A stretch of 64,000 nt of DNA from Paractinoplanes toevensis (GTDB lineage: Bacteria > Actinomycetota > Actinomycetes > Mycobacteriales > Micromonosporaceae), in contig NZ_BOQN01000128.1 of the NCBI RefSeq assembly GCF_018332695.1, positions 1 through 64,000 on the forward strand, read 5' to 3'. The notes beneath the pieces are model-generated. The model worked only from the letters and a program-made list of their open reading frames with translations. It searched no databases and was not told where the DNA came from. This document shows, in pieces, positions 7,717 to 16,210 of the stretch; positions within the stretch are counted from its first letter, which is position 1; every line of letters starts with the position of its first letter. The translations under genes were made by a program, and so were the position numbers.

Positions 7717-9714
7717 TCAGCGCGGGCTGGTGACGCCTTCCAGCCGCACGTGGACGATGTGCACCGGTTCGGTGTCCGGGCCGAGCCGGACGAAGTTGTG
7801 TTCCGCCCAGGTCCAGTGCTGACCGGTGATCAGATCGTGGGCCACGAAACGGTCGGAGGGGCCCAGGCCCAGCTCCGGCATCCGCAGGTGGATCCAGGTG
7901 TCCCGGGTGTGATCCGGTTCGAGGTTGGCGACCACGATGATGACGTCGTCGCGGTCGTGCAACCGGCGGGCTTTGGAGAAGACCAGCACGTGGCCGTCGT
8001 CGGCGTGGTGGAAACGCAGGTTGCGCAGCCGGTGCAGGGCCGGGTGGGCGCGCCGGATCTGGTTGAGTGCGGTGAGGTAGGGCGCGAGGCTGGTCCCGGC
8101 GGTCTGCTCCGCCCATCGCCGGTCCTTGTACTCGTACTTCTCGTTGTCGATCTGTTCCTCGGCGCCGGGCCGGGCGATGCGTTCCATCAGTTCGTAGCCG
8201 GCGTAGATGCCGTAACTGGGCGCCAGGGTCGCGGCCAGTGCGGCCCGCGTCTTCCACGCCGCCGGGCCACCGCGCTGCAGGAAGGGCGTCAGTATGTCGT
8301 GGGTGGTCGGCCAGAAGTTGGGCCGCATGTAGGCGGCGGCCGGGCCGGCGAGTTCGGCGCAATACTGCTCGAGCTCGTCCTTGGTGTGACGCCAGGTGTA
8401 GTAAGTGTAGGACTGCTGGAAACCCACCTTGGCGAGGGTGTGCATCATCGGCGGGCGGGTGAACGCCTCGGCGAGCCAGATGACGCCGGGATGCTCGGTG
8501 GCGACGTCGGCGATCAGCCGTTCCCACAGCCAGAGCGGCTTGGTGTGCGGGTTGTCCACCCGGAAGGCACTGATTCCGTGGTCGAGCCAGACCTGCACGA
8601 TCCGGCGGATCTCGGCGTAGAGGCCCTCCGGGTCGTTGTCGAAGTTCAGCGGGTAGATGTCCTGGTACTTCTTCGGCGGGTTCTCCGCGTACGCGATGCA
8701 GCCGTCGGCTCGGGTCGTGAACCACTCCGGATGAGCGGCGATCCAGGGGTGGTCGGGCGCGCAGTTGAGCGCGAGGTCGAGGGCCACCTCGAGGCCGAGC
8801 TCGCGCGCGCGGCCGACAAACGCGTCGAAATCGTCGAACGACCCCAGGTCGGGATGGATCGCGTCATGGCCCCCGGCGAGCGACCCGATCGCGTACGGGG
8901 ATCCGGGGTCGCCCGGTTCGGCACGCAGGGCGTTGTTGCGGCCTTTGCGGTTGACCTGGCCGATCGGGTGGATCGGGGTCAGGTAGACCACGTCGAAGCC
9001 CATGGCGGCTACCGCGTCGAGCCGGCCGGCCGCGGTCGCGAGGGTGCCGCTGCGCCAGCGGCCGAGGGCGTCGACGTGGGCGCCTTCGGAACGCGGGAAC
9101 AGCTCGTACCAGGCTCCGTAGAGGGCCCGTTCCCGCTCGACCAGCAATGGGAACTCCGGCGACGGTGTCACGTACTCGCGGAGCGGCCGGTCCGCGAGTT
9201 CGGCGCGCACCTCGGCGGACACGCCGCCACTGAGCCTCGCCTCCGGCGGTTGTGCGGTGTCACGCAGACCGGCGATGGCGGTCGTCAAGACCGTGGCCTG
9301 CTCCGCGGTGCGGGGCACCTCGGCGACGGCCTGTTCGAGAAGGCGTGCGCCCTCCTCGAGCATCAGCTCGACATCGACACCGGCGCCGACCTTGATGACG
9401 GCGTCGCGGTGCCACGTGCCGTGCGGGTCGGACCAGCCCTCGACTCGGTAGGACCAGCGGCCGGGCCGGTCGGCGCTGACCGAAGCCGACCAGGCGTCGA
9501 GCCCGGCGTCGACGAGGCTCATCCGGGTGCGGTGTTCGTGGCCGTCCGGGCCGGTGAGCACGACCGCGGCGGCCACCGCCTCGTGGCCCTCGCGGAACAC
9601 CGTCGCGGTGATCTCGAACTCCTCACCGGTGACCGACTTCGCCGGCCGCTCGCCGCGCTCGACGACCGGCCCGACATCGGTGACCGCGATACGCCCGATC
9701 GGCCGGCTCACCAC
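7717..9714 (-). CDS. glgE: Alpha-1,4-glucan:maltose-1-phosphate maltosyltransferase GlgE
   Basis: The 665-residue protein has the GlgE plan: an N-terminal beta-sandwich, a helical insert and a GH13 barrel. Catalytic positions are visible as D387 in FRVDNPHTK, E416 in IWLAEAFTRP and D473 in FWPTTHDIL. The PNPPKKYQDIYPLNFDN-like block (AENPPKKYQDIYPLNF) is diagnostic. GlgE transfers maltose from maltose-1-phosphate to growing alpha-1,4-glucans. No treS, pep2 or glgB lies beside it. The upstream 84-residue gene stops 13 bp before its GTG start, so they are probably co-transcribed. Confidence 0.95.
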   Translation of the reverse strand: MVSRPIGRIAVTDVGPVVERGERPAKSVTGEEFEITATVFREGHEAVAAAVVLTGPDGHEHRTRMSLVDAGLDAWSASVSADRPGRWSYRVEGWSDPHGTWHRDAVIKVGAGVDVELMLEEGARLLEQAVAEVPRTAEQATVLTTAIAGLRDTAQPPEARLSGGVSAEVRAELADRPLREYVTPSPEFPLLVERERALYGAWYELFPRSEGAHVDALGRWRSGTLATAAGRLDAVAAMGFDVVYLTPIHPIGQVNRKGRNNALRAEPGDPGSPYAIGSLAGGHDAIHPDLGSFDDFDAFVGRARELGLEVALDLALNCAPDHPWIAAHPEWFTTRADGCIAYAENPPKKYQDIYPLNFDNDPEGLYAEIRRIVQVWLDHGISAFRVDNPHTKPLWLWERLIADVATEHPGVIWLAEAFTRPPMMHTLAKVGFQQSYTYYTWRHTKDELEQYCAELAGPAAAYMRPNFWPTTHDILTPFLQRGGPAAWKTRAALAATLAPSYGIYAGYELMERIARPGAEEQIDNEKYEYKDRRWAEQTAGTSLAPYLTALNQIRRAHPALHRLRNLRFHHADDGHVLVFSKARRLHDRDDVIIVVANLEPDHTRDTWIHLRMPELGLGPSDRFVAHDLITGQHWTWAEHNFVRLGPDTEPVHIVHVRLEGVTSPR

Positions 9715-9727
9715 GCGGCGTGCCCGC

Positions 9728-9982
9728 TCAGGCCGGATCGTCGCTGCGGACGTGGACCGTCTCGCCGCTGCGGCGCAGATCCTCGGTGACCTGTTTCTCG
9801 GTCATGGCCACCAGGTGGGAGTCGACCGCCGCCTCGTCCTTGAGCCGCTCGTAGGTGCCGTGGACCCGCTCCTCGAGCTCGGACTGGTCCACGTCGGGGA
9901 AGCGCTGGCCAAGTGTCTCGGCCTGGCGTCGCAGGGCGGTCTCCGGGTCGACGAGACCACCGGCGTTCGCGGGCTCGGTCAT
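9728..9982 (-). CDS. Small helical protein, three-helix-bundle dimerisation type
   Basis: The 84-residue product starts at an ATG with a GAGGTG ribosome site. It is strongly charged and helical (FPDVDQSELEERVHGTYERLKDEA), with no signal or membrane segment. It resembles small actinobacterial proteins annotated as three-helix-bundle dimerisation domain or DUF3562, an identification from memory. It precedes glgE by 13 bp, but nothing in the sequence links it to glucan metabolism. Confidence 0.7.
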   Translation of the reverse strand: MTEPANAGGLVDPETALRRQAETLGQRFPDVDQSELEERVHGTYERLKDEAAVDSHLVAMTEKQVTEDLRRSGETVHVRSDDPA

Positions 9983-10071
9983 CGCACACCTCACTTGTCG
10001 TCGGACAGCGTCGCTCAATCTCATGCCCCGTGGGGCCACCGGCGACGCGGCCGTTCGGCCAATGTTCACCT

Positions 10072-10242
10072 TCAGAGGTAGACCGCCGCGGCTACTCCCC
10101 CGGCGATGGTGACCACCGCGCCGCCGGTCAGCAGGGCCATGCAGAGCCGGTTGTGGCTTCGGCCGGAGGCGGTGGGCTGGTCGAGTACGGCGAGCGTGGC
10201 ACCCCAAGCGACCGCGACGGCGCCGAGCAGATATCCGATCAT
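10072..10242 (-). CDS. Small membrane protein, copy B of a duplicated pair
   Basis: The product has 56 residues and two predicted membrane helices (residues 2-20 and 36-55). Its ATG overlaps the stop of the 40-residue gene upstream as TGATG, which implies translational coupling. Both helices and the link share landmarks with the 64-residue protein at 10488-10682: GAT--VLD-P in the first third and an NR followed by LL in the second. They are probably duplicates. Function unknown. Confidence 0.65.
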   Translation of the reverse strand: MIGYLLGAVAVAWGATLAVLDQPTASGRSHNRLCMALLTGGAVVTIAGGVAAAVYL

Positions 10243-10364
10243 CACGTCGAGCGCACGCTGTTGCCCACGGCCGGAATCCATCGACCGGTGCGGGCCGCCG
10301 ACACCAGCAGGTTGTTCCAGCCGGCGACGACCGCGGCCGCACCGATCAGGTCGAGTTGCGTCAT
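10242..10364 (-). CDS. 40-residue small protein
   Basis: A strong GGAGGAG ribosome site lies seven bases or fewer before the ATG at 10364. The product MTQLDLIGAAAVVAG... has one hydrophobic helix followed by a basic tail (SAARTGRWIPAVGNSVRST). Its stop overlaps the start of the next gene. The tight coupling and good ribosome site argue for a real gene. I do not recognise the family. Confidence 0.55.
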   Translation of the reverse strand: MTQLDLIGAAAVVAGWNNLLVSAARTGRWIPAVGNSVRST

Positions 10365-10487
10365 CAGGCTCCTCCGTTCGTCGTCCGGATGAGCCTGCGA
10401 CGCGGCGGTGGCCGGCAGTTGACCGCCCGGCGACCAGAACATGATGACTGCCGATCCGGCGGCGCCCGGCTGAGCCGATTGCGGGTC

Positions 10488-10682
10488 TCAGCCGGGCCCA
10501 CCGCCGGAGACGACGGTGGCGGCCGCGTAGATCAGCACGACCGCAACGGTGGCCGCGCTGATGCCCAGCAGTCCGGTGGACAGTCGCCGGTTGAGCTGTT
10601 TGTTCACGGCTACCGGCCGGTCGAGGACGCAGAAGGTGGCGCCGGCGAAGGCGGCCAGGGCGAAAACCAAAATGATCAGCAT
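10488..10682 (-). CDS. Small membrane protein, copy A of a duplicated pair
   Basis: The 64-residue product has two membrane helices (residues 1-20 and 36-58) joined by a basic loop with VNKQLNRRL. It matches the 56-residue protein at 10072-10242 in GAT--VLD-P and NR----LL. It lies first in a likely three-gene run of tiny proteins, 123 bp before the 40-residue gene. The family is unknown to me; small actinobacterial membrane proteins of this kind are often missed in annotation. Confidence 0.65.
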   Translation of the reverse strand: MLIILVFALAAFAGATFCVLDRPVAVNKQLNRRLSTGLLGISAATVAVVLIYAAATVVSGGGPG

Positions 10683-10760
10683 GGTGGCGCCTCACTGAGG
10701 GCGAAGGTGTCGGGACAACGAAGATCGGCGGCTGCTGATCGGCCTTGTCGGGCCGGGCGC

Positions 10761-11627
10761 TCAGCCCTTGATCGAGTAGTAGTCCGCGCCGATCAGCCGG
10801 GCGCGGTGGAAGAACAGCGCCCAAACGCTTCCCTTCCGGGGACGGACGGGCAGCACCGCGACCGCGTCCTGGCCGGCGAGTGCGGTCAGCACGTCGCGGA
10901 CCACCCATCCGGGTGCGGCGACCACCGTGGTGCCCGCGTCGGCGGCGAGGTCGCGGATCAGGTGCGGATCGTCCGTGGGCCGGTGACGTCCGCACGCCTC
11001 GCGAAGGTTCTGCCCGTACGCGACGGGCAGCCGCAACCGCGTGGCCAAGGGCGCGAGAGTGGCACGACGCCGGTCGTCGGCGCACAGCAGCCGACTGGGG
11101 CCGAAGCCGGGTAGCAGGCGGCGTAGCGCCTGGGCCTGCCGCTGTCCCGGACCGTCGAGCGCGGGAGTCGCGGCACCTCGGCGGCCGGTAGTGCCGGCGT
11201 GGCGAACCAGCAGCACCACGGCGTCGACGGTGGTGGCGCCGGCCAGCGCGTCGAGGACGGCGATGTCGCGCCGGTGGGTCAGCCGGGCTCGCGCCTCGGG
11301 CACCGGCAACCAGATCGCCTCGTCGACCTCGGTCGTGGGGGTGAAGTCGCCGTCCTGCCCGGACATGGCCCAGAAACGCACGACCTTGTCGCCGGCGGCT
11401 GACCGGTACCGCTGCGTGGGCAGCCGGGGTCCCAGCACGGGATGGATGCCGGTTTCCTCGCGGACCTCCCGGCGGGCGGTATCGAGCGGGTGCTCGCCGC
11501 GGATCGCCTTGCCCTTGGGCAGTGACCAGTCGCGGTGCCGCGGCCGGTGCACCACGGCCACCTCGGTCGTGCCGTTGGCGTGCCGCCAGACCGCCCCGCC
11601 GGCGGCTTGGACAATTGTTCCGCCCAC
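10761..11627 (-). CDS. Nudix hydrolase fused to a histidine phosphatase (MutT1-like)
   Basis: The 288-residue protein begins with a Nudix domain. Its complete Nudix box runs from GKAIRGEHPLD through TARREVREETGI near residues 39-62. The C-terminal half is a phosphoglycerate-mutase-fold domain starting at LLVRHAGT, with the RHG-type motif as RHA. This two-domain order is that of mycobacterial MutT1, which removes oxidised nucleotides and diadenosine polyphosphates. Members usually sit next to ppk, which is absent here. It is probably a soluble house-cleaning enzyme. Confidence 0.85.
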   Translation of the reverse strand: MGGTIVQAAGGAVWRHANGTTEVAVVHRPRHRDWSLPKGKAIRGEHPLDTARREVREETGIHPVLGPRLPTQRYRSAAGDKVVRFWAMSGQDGDFTPTTEVDEAIWLPVPEARARLTHRRDIAVLDALAGATTVDAVVLLVRHAGTTGRRGAATPALDGPGQRQAQALRRLLPGFGPSRLLCADDRRRATLAPLATRLRLPVAYGQNLREACGRHRPTDDPHLIRDLAADAGTTVVAAPGWVVRDVLTALAGQDAVAVLPVRPRKGSVWALFFHRARLIGADYYSIKG

Positions 11628-11746
11628 CGCGTCACCTCAGGATGAGACTCGTGGAACCGCCGCCGACCCTGGCTGCGGCCCTACTGCCGACGGTGTGGCG
11701 GCCGGACCACGAACATGCGACGGGCTTGTTAACGCCAGCCGATGTT

Positions 11747-11793
11747 TTAACGAACGTTAAGGTTGGTGGCATTGAGGGCGGGCGGCGTACGTT
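11747..11793 (+). promoter_or_regulatory. Palindrome and -10 element before the PPOX gene
   Basis: TTAACG at 11747-11752 and CGTTAA at 11755-11760 form a dyad with a 2-bp spacer, and a third TTAACG half-site is at 11729-11734. A -10 element, TACGTT at 11788-11793, ends six bases before the ATG at 11800, so the transcript probably begins at the start codon. The dyad would overlap the -35 region, suggesting repression by an unknown regulator. Confidence 0.5.
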
Positions 11794-11799
11794 TGCCGG

Positions 11800-12201
11800 A
11801 TGATGACCTTGCCCGAGGGCCTGCTGGCCCTGCTGCGCCGGCCGAGCCCCTGCTTCGTCGCCACCGTTGACCCGGACGGTTCGCCGCAGTTGACCGAGAC
11901 CTGGGTCGGCACGGACGGCGAGCACATTGTGATCAACACGGTGGAGGGCTTTCGGAAGGTTCGCAACGTCGAGCGGGACCCGCGTGTCTCGGTCATCGTG
12001 ACCGATCCGGACGACGTGACCGACTACTACTCCGTGAAGGGTCGCGTCATCGATGTGACCCCGAAGAACGGTGCCGAGCACATCGACGAGCTGGCGCACA
12101 AGTACCTCGGCCGGCCCTACCCGTGGTTCGGCGGCCGCGATCAGGTGCGGCTCATCATGACCATCGCCGCCGAGAAGATCGTGCACGCGCCGCGCGGCTG
12201 A
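11800..12201 (+). CDS. PPOX-class F420-dependent oxidoreductase-like protein
   Basis: The product has 133 residues and a split-barrel flavin-reductase fold. The features are CFVATVDPDGSPQLTETWV at the N-terminus, INTVEGFRKVRNVERDPRVSV in the middle and a C-terminal KYLGRPYPWFGGRDQVRLIMTI. These are typical of small PPOX-class proteins that bind F420 or a flavin. The reaction and substrate cannot be read from sequence. It appears leaderless (TACGTT six bases before the ATG). A perfect hairpin follows its stop at 12212-12234. Confidence 0.85.
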   Translation: MMTLPEGLLALLRRPSPCFVATVDPDGSPQLTETWVGTDGEHIVINTVEGFRKVRNVERDPRVSVIVTDPDDVTDYYSVKGRVIDVTPKNGAEHIDELAHKYLGRPYPWFGGRDQVRLIMTIAAEKIVHAPRG

Positions 12202-12211
12202 CCGCGCCGGA

Positions 12212-12234
12212 CGGCGGCCGGGGACGGGCCGCCG
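12212..12234 (+). terminator. Hairpin after the PPOX gene
   Basis: CGGCGGCC at 12212-12219 pairs perfectly with GGCCGCCG at 12227-12234 around a seven-base loop, starting ten bases after the stop codon. Confidence 0.55.
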
Positions 12235-12262
12235 ATCGTGCGTCCCGGTTAGCATGGCCCGC

Positions 12263-13879
12263 GTGGCTGGTGACTGGTTTGCCGATGCGGTGATGTACGA
12301 GATCTACCCGCAGTCGTTCGCCGACTCGAACGGGGACGGCGTCGGGGATCTCCGAGGGGTCATCGACCGGCTGGACCACATCGCCTCGCTCGGGGTCAAC
12401 GTCATCTGGTTCAATCCCTGCTTCGCGTCGCCGTTCGTGGACGCGGGGTACGACGTGTCGGACTATCTGGCCATCGCGCCGCGGTACGGCAGCAACGACG
12501 ACATGGTGGAGCTGGTCGAGAAGGCCGGTGCGCGCGGCATCCGGGTCATGCTCGATCTGGTCGCGGGGCACACCTCGATCGAGCACCCCTGGTTCCAGCA
12601 GGAGCTCGCGGCGGACGGGCCGAGCCCGGCGGGCGACCGGTACATCTGGTGCGAAGAGCTGCCGGAGGGCGGGTGGACCCGGGACACGCCGGGCGTGCCG
12701 GCCTGGGTGGCGTCGCCGGGGCCGCGCCGAGGCTACTACCTCAAGAACTTCTACGACGAGCAGCCGGCGCTCAACTTCGGGTGGGTGGCCCGGCCCGGTC
12801 GCGACGAGCCGTGGCGGGATGCCATCGACGCGCCGGGGCCGCTGCGCAACCGGCAGGCGCTCATCGACATCATCGGGTTCTGGCTGGCCAAGGGGGTGGC
12901 CGGATTTCGGGTGGACATGGCGTTCTCGCTGGTCAAGGACGAGTTGTGGGACGACGGGATCCGCGCCACCGTACAGATCTGGCGGGAGATCCGGGATTGG
13001 CTCGACGTCGCGTACCCGGAAGCGGTTCTGATCCCGGAGGGCAGCGAGCCGCGCACCGGCGGGGCGCTCGCGTTCGACGCGGATTTCTTTCTGGTCATCA
13101 AGGACGCGCACGCGAGCCTGTTCGACAATCACGCCGCCGGGATCCTGCCGTTCCAGCCGCCCCGGGAACCGTTCTTCGACGAGGCGGGCAAGGGCAGCAC
13201 CCGGCCGTTCCTGGAGGCGTGGGACGCGGCCCGGGCGGCCGATCCGGCGCGGCCGATCGTGCTCGCCACCGCCGATCACGACTACGACCGGCTGCGGGTG
13301 GGCTCGCGCACCGAGGAGCAGCTGCGGGCGGCGCTGATGTTCCTGTTCACCTGGGGCAACGTGCCGAGCCTGTACTACGGGGACGAGATCGGCATGCGCT
13401 ACCTGCCGGACATGCCCGACGTGGAGGGTGCGATCTGCAATCCGTTGTACAACCGGGCCGGCTGCCGCACGCCGATGCAGTGGGACGACGGGCCGAACGC
13501 CGGCTTCTCCACGGCCGAACCGGAGAAGCTCTACCTGCCGATCGATCCGGATCCGCGGCGGCCGACGGTGGCCGCTCAGGAGAACGATCCGGATTCGACC
13601 CTCAACTTCGTCCGTGAGCTGATCCGGGTGCGGCCGCCGACACGGGGCACGACCCAGGTGATCAACGAGGCCTATCCCCTGGCGTACATCCGGAACGGGT
13701 CTTATCTGGTGATTTTGAATCCTCGGCGGGAGCCGGCCACGGTCAGCGCGCCCGGGCCGGCGACGCCGATCCTGGCGAGCGGCATCGACCAGGCCGGTGG
13801 GACGATCACCGTGGCCGGGTTTGGCTACGGGCTCCTGAGGCTTGCAGGTGATGCCGCAGGTCCCGGGTCTGGCCGGTGA
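12263..13879 (+). CDS. GH13 alpha-amylase family enzyme (alpha-glucosidase/trehalose synthase-like)
   Basis: The enzyme has about 538 residues. TAGCAT lies seven bases before the GTG at 12263, so I prefer this leaderless start to the ATG at 12254, which overlaps that element. The GH13 barrel is complete: AVMYEIYPQSFADSNGDGVGDL at the N-terminus, nucleophile in GFRVDMAF (D221 from the ATG), acid/base in LIPEGSE (E262) and a late HD pair in ATADHDYD. SLYYGDEIGM also fits the alpha-glucosidase/trehalose synthase subfamilies. It should act on alpha-glucosidic bonds in the cytoplasm. Its 3' end overlaps the convergent phosphatase gene by 74 bp. Confidence 0.88.
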   Translation: MAGDWFADAVMYEIYPQSFADSNGDGVGDLRGVIDRLDHIASLGVNVIWFNPCFASPFVDAGYDVSDYLAIAPRYGSNDDMVELVEKAGARGIRVMLDLVAGHTSIEHPWFQQELAADGPSPAGDRYIWCEELPEGGWTRDTPGVPAWVASPGPRRGYYLKNFYDEQPALNFGWVARPGRDEPWRDAIDAPGPLRNRQALIDIIGFWLAKGVAGFRVDMAFSLVKDELWDDGIRATVQIWREIRDWLDVAYPEAVLIPEGSEPRTGGALAFDADFFLVIKDAHASLFDNHAAGILPFQPPREPFFDEAGKGSTRPFLEAWDAARAADPARPIVLATADHDYDRLRVGSRTEEQLRAALMFLFTWGNVPSLYYGDEIGMRYLPDMPDVEGAICNPLYNRAGCRTPMQWDDGPNAGFSTAEPEKLYLPIDPDPRRPTVAAQENDPDSTLNFVRELIRVRPPTRGTTQVINEAYPLAYIRNGSYLVILNPRREPATVSAPGPATPILASGIDQAGGTITVAGFGYGLLRLAGDAAGPGSGR

Positions 13880-15608
13880 CCGGGCGGGCGGCCAGGATGC
13901 ACGTGTCGTCGTCGGGGTTGGCCTGACGCAGCCGGGCCAGCAACTGGGCCAGCGGCTGCTGGGGCGAGGCCCGCACCGCCTCGTCGACCGTGCGGATCAC
14001 CTGGCCGAGGCCGTCGTCGGGGCCGCGGTGCCGATTTTCCACCAGGCCGTCGGTGTAGAGCAGCAGCACGTCACCGATCCGGAACGGCATCCGCGACGTG
14101 GGATAGACGGCGTCGTCGACCACGCCCAGGATCGGGCCGGGCGGCCGTTCGAGCGGCATGGTGCGCCCGCCCCGGCTCAGCAGCGGTGGCGGGTGACCGG
14201 CCTGCGCCCAGGTGATCTCGCCGGCCGCCGGGTCGTAGCGGGCGACCACGGCGGTGGCCGAGAGTTCCGGGTTGTCGCGTTCCAGTTCGCAGGTCAGCCG
14301 GTTGAGGTGGCCGAGCAGCACGCCGGGGTCGCTGGTGGTCACCGCGAGGGCGCGCAGCGCGTGCCGCAGCTGAGCCATCGTGGTGGCGGCCGGAGTGCCG
14401 TGCCCGGCGACGTCGCCGACGGCGAGCAGCACCGAGCCGTCACGCAGGCGGGTCGCTTGATACCAGTCGCCGCCGACGAAGCTCTCCTGGCCGGCCGGCA
14501 GGTAGCGCAGGGCCACCTTGAGGCCGGGCAGCTCGATCGGTTCCTCGGGCAGCGGCAGCATGATCCGCTGGAGGTGACCGGCCAGCATGGGCGGCCGGTC
14601 GGCCCGGACCGATGCCCGGGCGGAGGCCTGGTCGGTGACGTCCTGCACGATCGCGTAGACGCGCAGCGGGCGGCCGGCCGCGTCGCGGACCGCCTCGGCC
14701 ACGGTGCGCAGGTGTTTCACCCGGTGGCCGAGGCGCACCCGGACGGTGACGTCCACCTGGGACTCGTTGTCGTACGCGTCGAGGGCGGCCCGGATCATGG
14801 TGGTGTCGCCGGGCTCCATGAGCGCGTCGGTCTCGGCGGCGCTGAGCGGGCCGAGGCGCGGGTCGCGTTCGTAGATCTTGTACATCTGCTCGGACCAGAA
14901 GATGTCGCCGCTGGTGAGGTCCCACTCGCCCCAGCCGAGGCCGGCGAAGCGGTCGGCGCCGTCCTGCTTGGACCAGCTGAGCAGCAGGCCGTGCCCGAGC
15001 CGGTGGGCGCGGACCGTGTAGTGGCCGTCGCCGTAGCGGAACGGGCCGACCGCGGCGGGGCAGCCGGAGTCGAGGACGTCCTGGTAGACGTCCCAGCCGT
15101 TGGGGAACTGGTCGCTGGCCCGCTGCCCGATCAGCTGCCGGCCGCGGCGGCCGTCGGGGGTGGTGGCGCCGGGGCTGGCGGCCTGCCAGATCAGGTCGAT
15201 GATGCGGCCGGACCGGTCACGCTCGGCGGTCAGGTAACCACACATGCCGGGGCTGGTGTCGAGCACTCGCTGCACCAGCGACACCCACGGAGCGTAACGG
15301 CGGACCGGCTCGGGCCGGACCGGCAGCGGGCCGGTCAGGGCGGCGGCGACCATCTGCGGCACGGACACCGGCGACTCGGGCATGGCGTAGCCGACGTCCA
15401 GGACCCGGATCACGCCGGCGGCCACTTCGGCGATGTCCCGGTGCTGCTCAACGGCCATGCGCTCCAGGTGGTGGTGTGCCTCGGCGAGCCGGCAGCGGGA
15501 CCGGCCGGCGAGCAGCCCCACGGCGCGCTCGATGAGAGCGTCGGCCGGCGTGCTCACCACCTGACCCACCACGCGTACCTCCCGACCGTCCGTGAACACC
15601 GGCCTCAT
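13806..15608 (-). CDS. ANTAR-PAS-SpoIIE (PP2C) phosphatase
   Basis: The protein has 600 residues. An ANTAR-like RNA-binding domain lies near residues 20-70 (ALIERAVGLLAGRSRCRLAEAHHHL). A PAS region runs from about 110 to 330, with WGEWDLTSGDIFWSEQMYKIY. The PP2C-like SpoIIE domain from 350 to 565 has the metal-binding motifs GGDWY, VGDVAGHG and LLLYTDGLVE. Such proteins dephosphorylate anti-sigma antagonists. The ANTAR domain suggests an added link to transcription antitermination. No partner kinase is adjacent, although a STAS protein lies at 23622. It overlaps the GH13 gene tail to tail. Confidence 0.88.
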   Translation of the reverse strand: MRPVFTDGREVRVVGQVVSTPADALIERAVGLLAGRSRCRLAEAHHHLERMAVEQHRDIAEVAAGVIRVLDVGYAMPESPVSVPQMVAAALTGPLPVRPEPVRRYAPWVSLVQRVLDTSPGMCGYLTAERDRSGRIIDLIWQAASPGATTPDGRRGRQLIGQRASDQFPNGWDVYQDVLDSGCPAAVGPFRYGDGHYTVRAHRLGHGLLLSWSKQDGADRFAGLGWGEWDLTSGDIFWSEQMYKIYERDPRLGPLSAAETDALMEPGDTTMIRAALDAYDNESQVDVTVRVRLGHRVKHLRTVAEAVRDAAGRPLRVYAIVQDVTDQASARASVRADRPPMLAGHLQRIMLPLPEEPIELPGLKVALRYLPAGQESFVGGDWYQATRLRDGSVLLAVGDVAGHGTPAATTMAQLRHALRALAVTTSDPGVLLGHLNRLTCELERDNPELSATAVVARYDPAAGEITWAQAGHPPPLLSRGGRTMPLERPPGPILGVVDDAVYPTSRMPFRIGDVLLLYTDGLVENRHRGPDDGLGQVIRTVDEAVRASPQQPLAQLLARLRQANPDDDTCILAARPVTGQTRDLRHHLQASGARSQTRPR

Positions 15609-15700
15609 TGGTACGTCAGTGAAGGTGGGGTCGTCATCGGCCGTTCATCCGGGCTGCATCGACCTGCGGCCCTACTGATCGGATTTTCACCCGACCGGGG

Positions 15701-16015
15701 TCAGATCTCGAAGAACTCGCGCAGCGCGTCGGTGAGGCGGACCATGCTGGCTCCGGTGACCATGCCGAGCCGCTCGGCGCCGATCTCGGCGGGCAGCCGC
15801 CGCATCCGGTTGACCACGACCACGCCGGTGATCGGGTCCTGTTCGCTCAGCGGCACCGCGTACGGCGGGAGTTCGGTGGCACCGCGCTGCCGTACGATCG
15901 GCGCGCAGAAGGGTGCGGCGTTCTTCCGCTCGTTGTAGGTGTCCGCGGAGAGCACCAGCACGCGGTAACGCAGGTCGGTGCGGTTGCCGATGGTCCAGAT
16001 CTCGCCGCGCCGCAT
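15701..16015 (-). CDS. PemK/MazF-like toxin-family protein
   Basis: The 104-residue product begins MRRGEIWTIGNRTDLRYRVLVLS, the usual start of the MazF/PemK ribonuclease fold, and keeps a C-terminal VRLTDALREFFEI. The typical RPVLV segment is altered to YRVLVLS. I found no antitoxin gene beside it: the next gene upstream is gnd on the other strand, and no short ORF overlaps its start. It could be a solitary toxin or a relative with another role. The ribosome site is weak. Confidence 0.7.
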   Translation of the reverse strand: MRRGEIWTIGNRTDLRYRVLVLSADTYNERKNAAPFCAPIVRQRGATELPPYAVPLSEQDPITGVVVVNRMRRLPAEIGAERLGMVTGASMVRLTDALREFFEI

Positions 16016-16210
16016 CTCAGCGCACCGCGGAGGGCGTACGGAACGCGGCAGGCGATGACATGCGCACGAGGGTACAGCCGCACGGATCTTCTGCGGCGCG
16101 CAGGCCGCGGCGCGCCGGGAACGCCTTTCCGGAGGTCGGGATCGAACCAAGATCGGCCCTGTCCCGTAGGTAAGAATGAGGGCGTTGCTGGCAACAAGGG
16201 AAGGACGTCA

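Noticed and set aside
16115..16165. tRNA-like T-arm (GGTTCGATCCC on the minus strand)
   Set aside because: The five-base stem pairs imperfectly, and no acceptor, D or anticodon arms fold around it.
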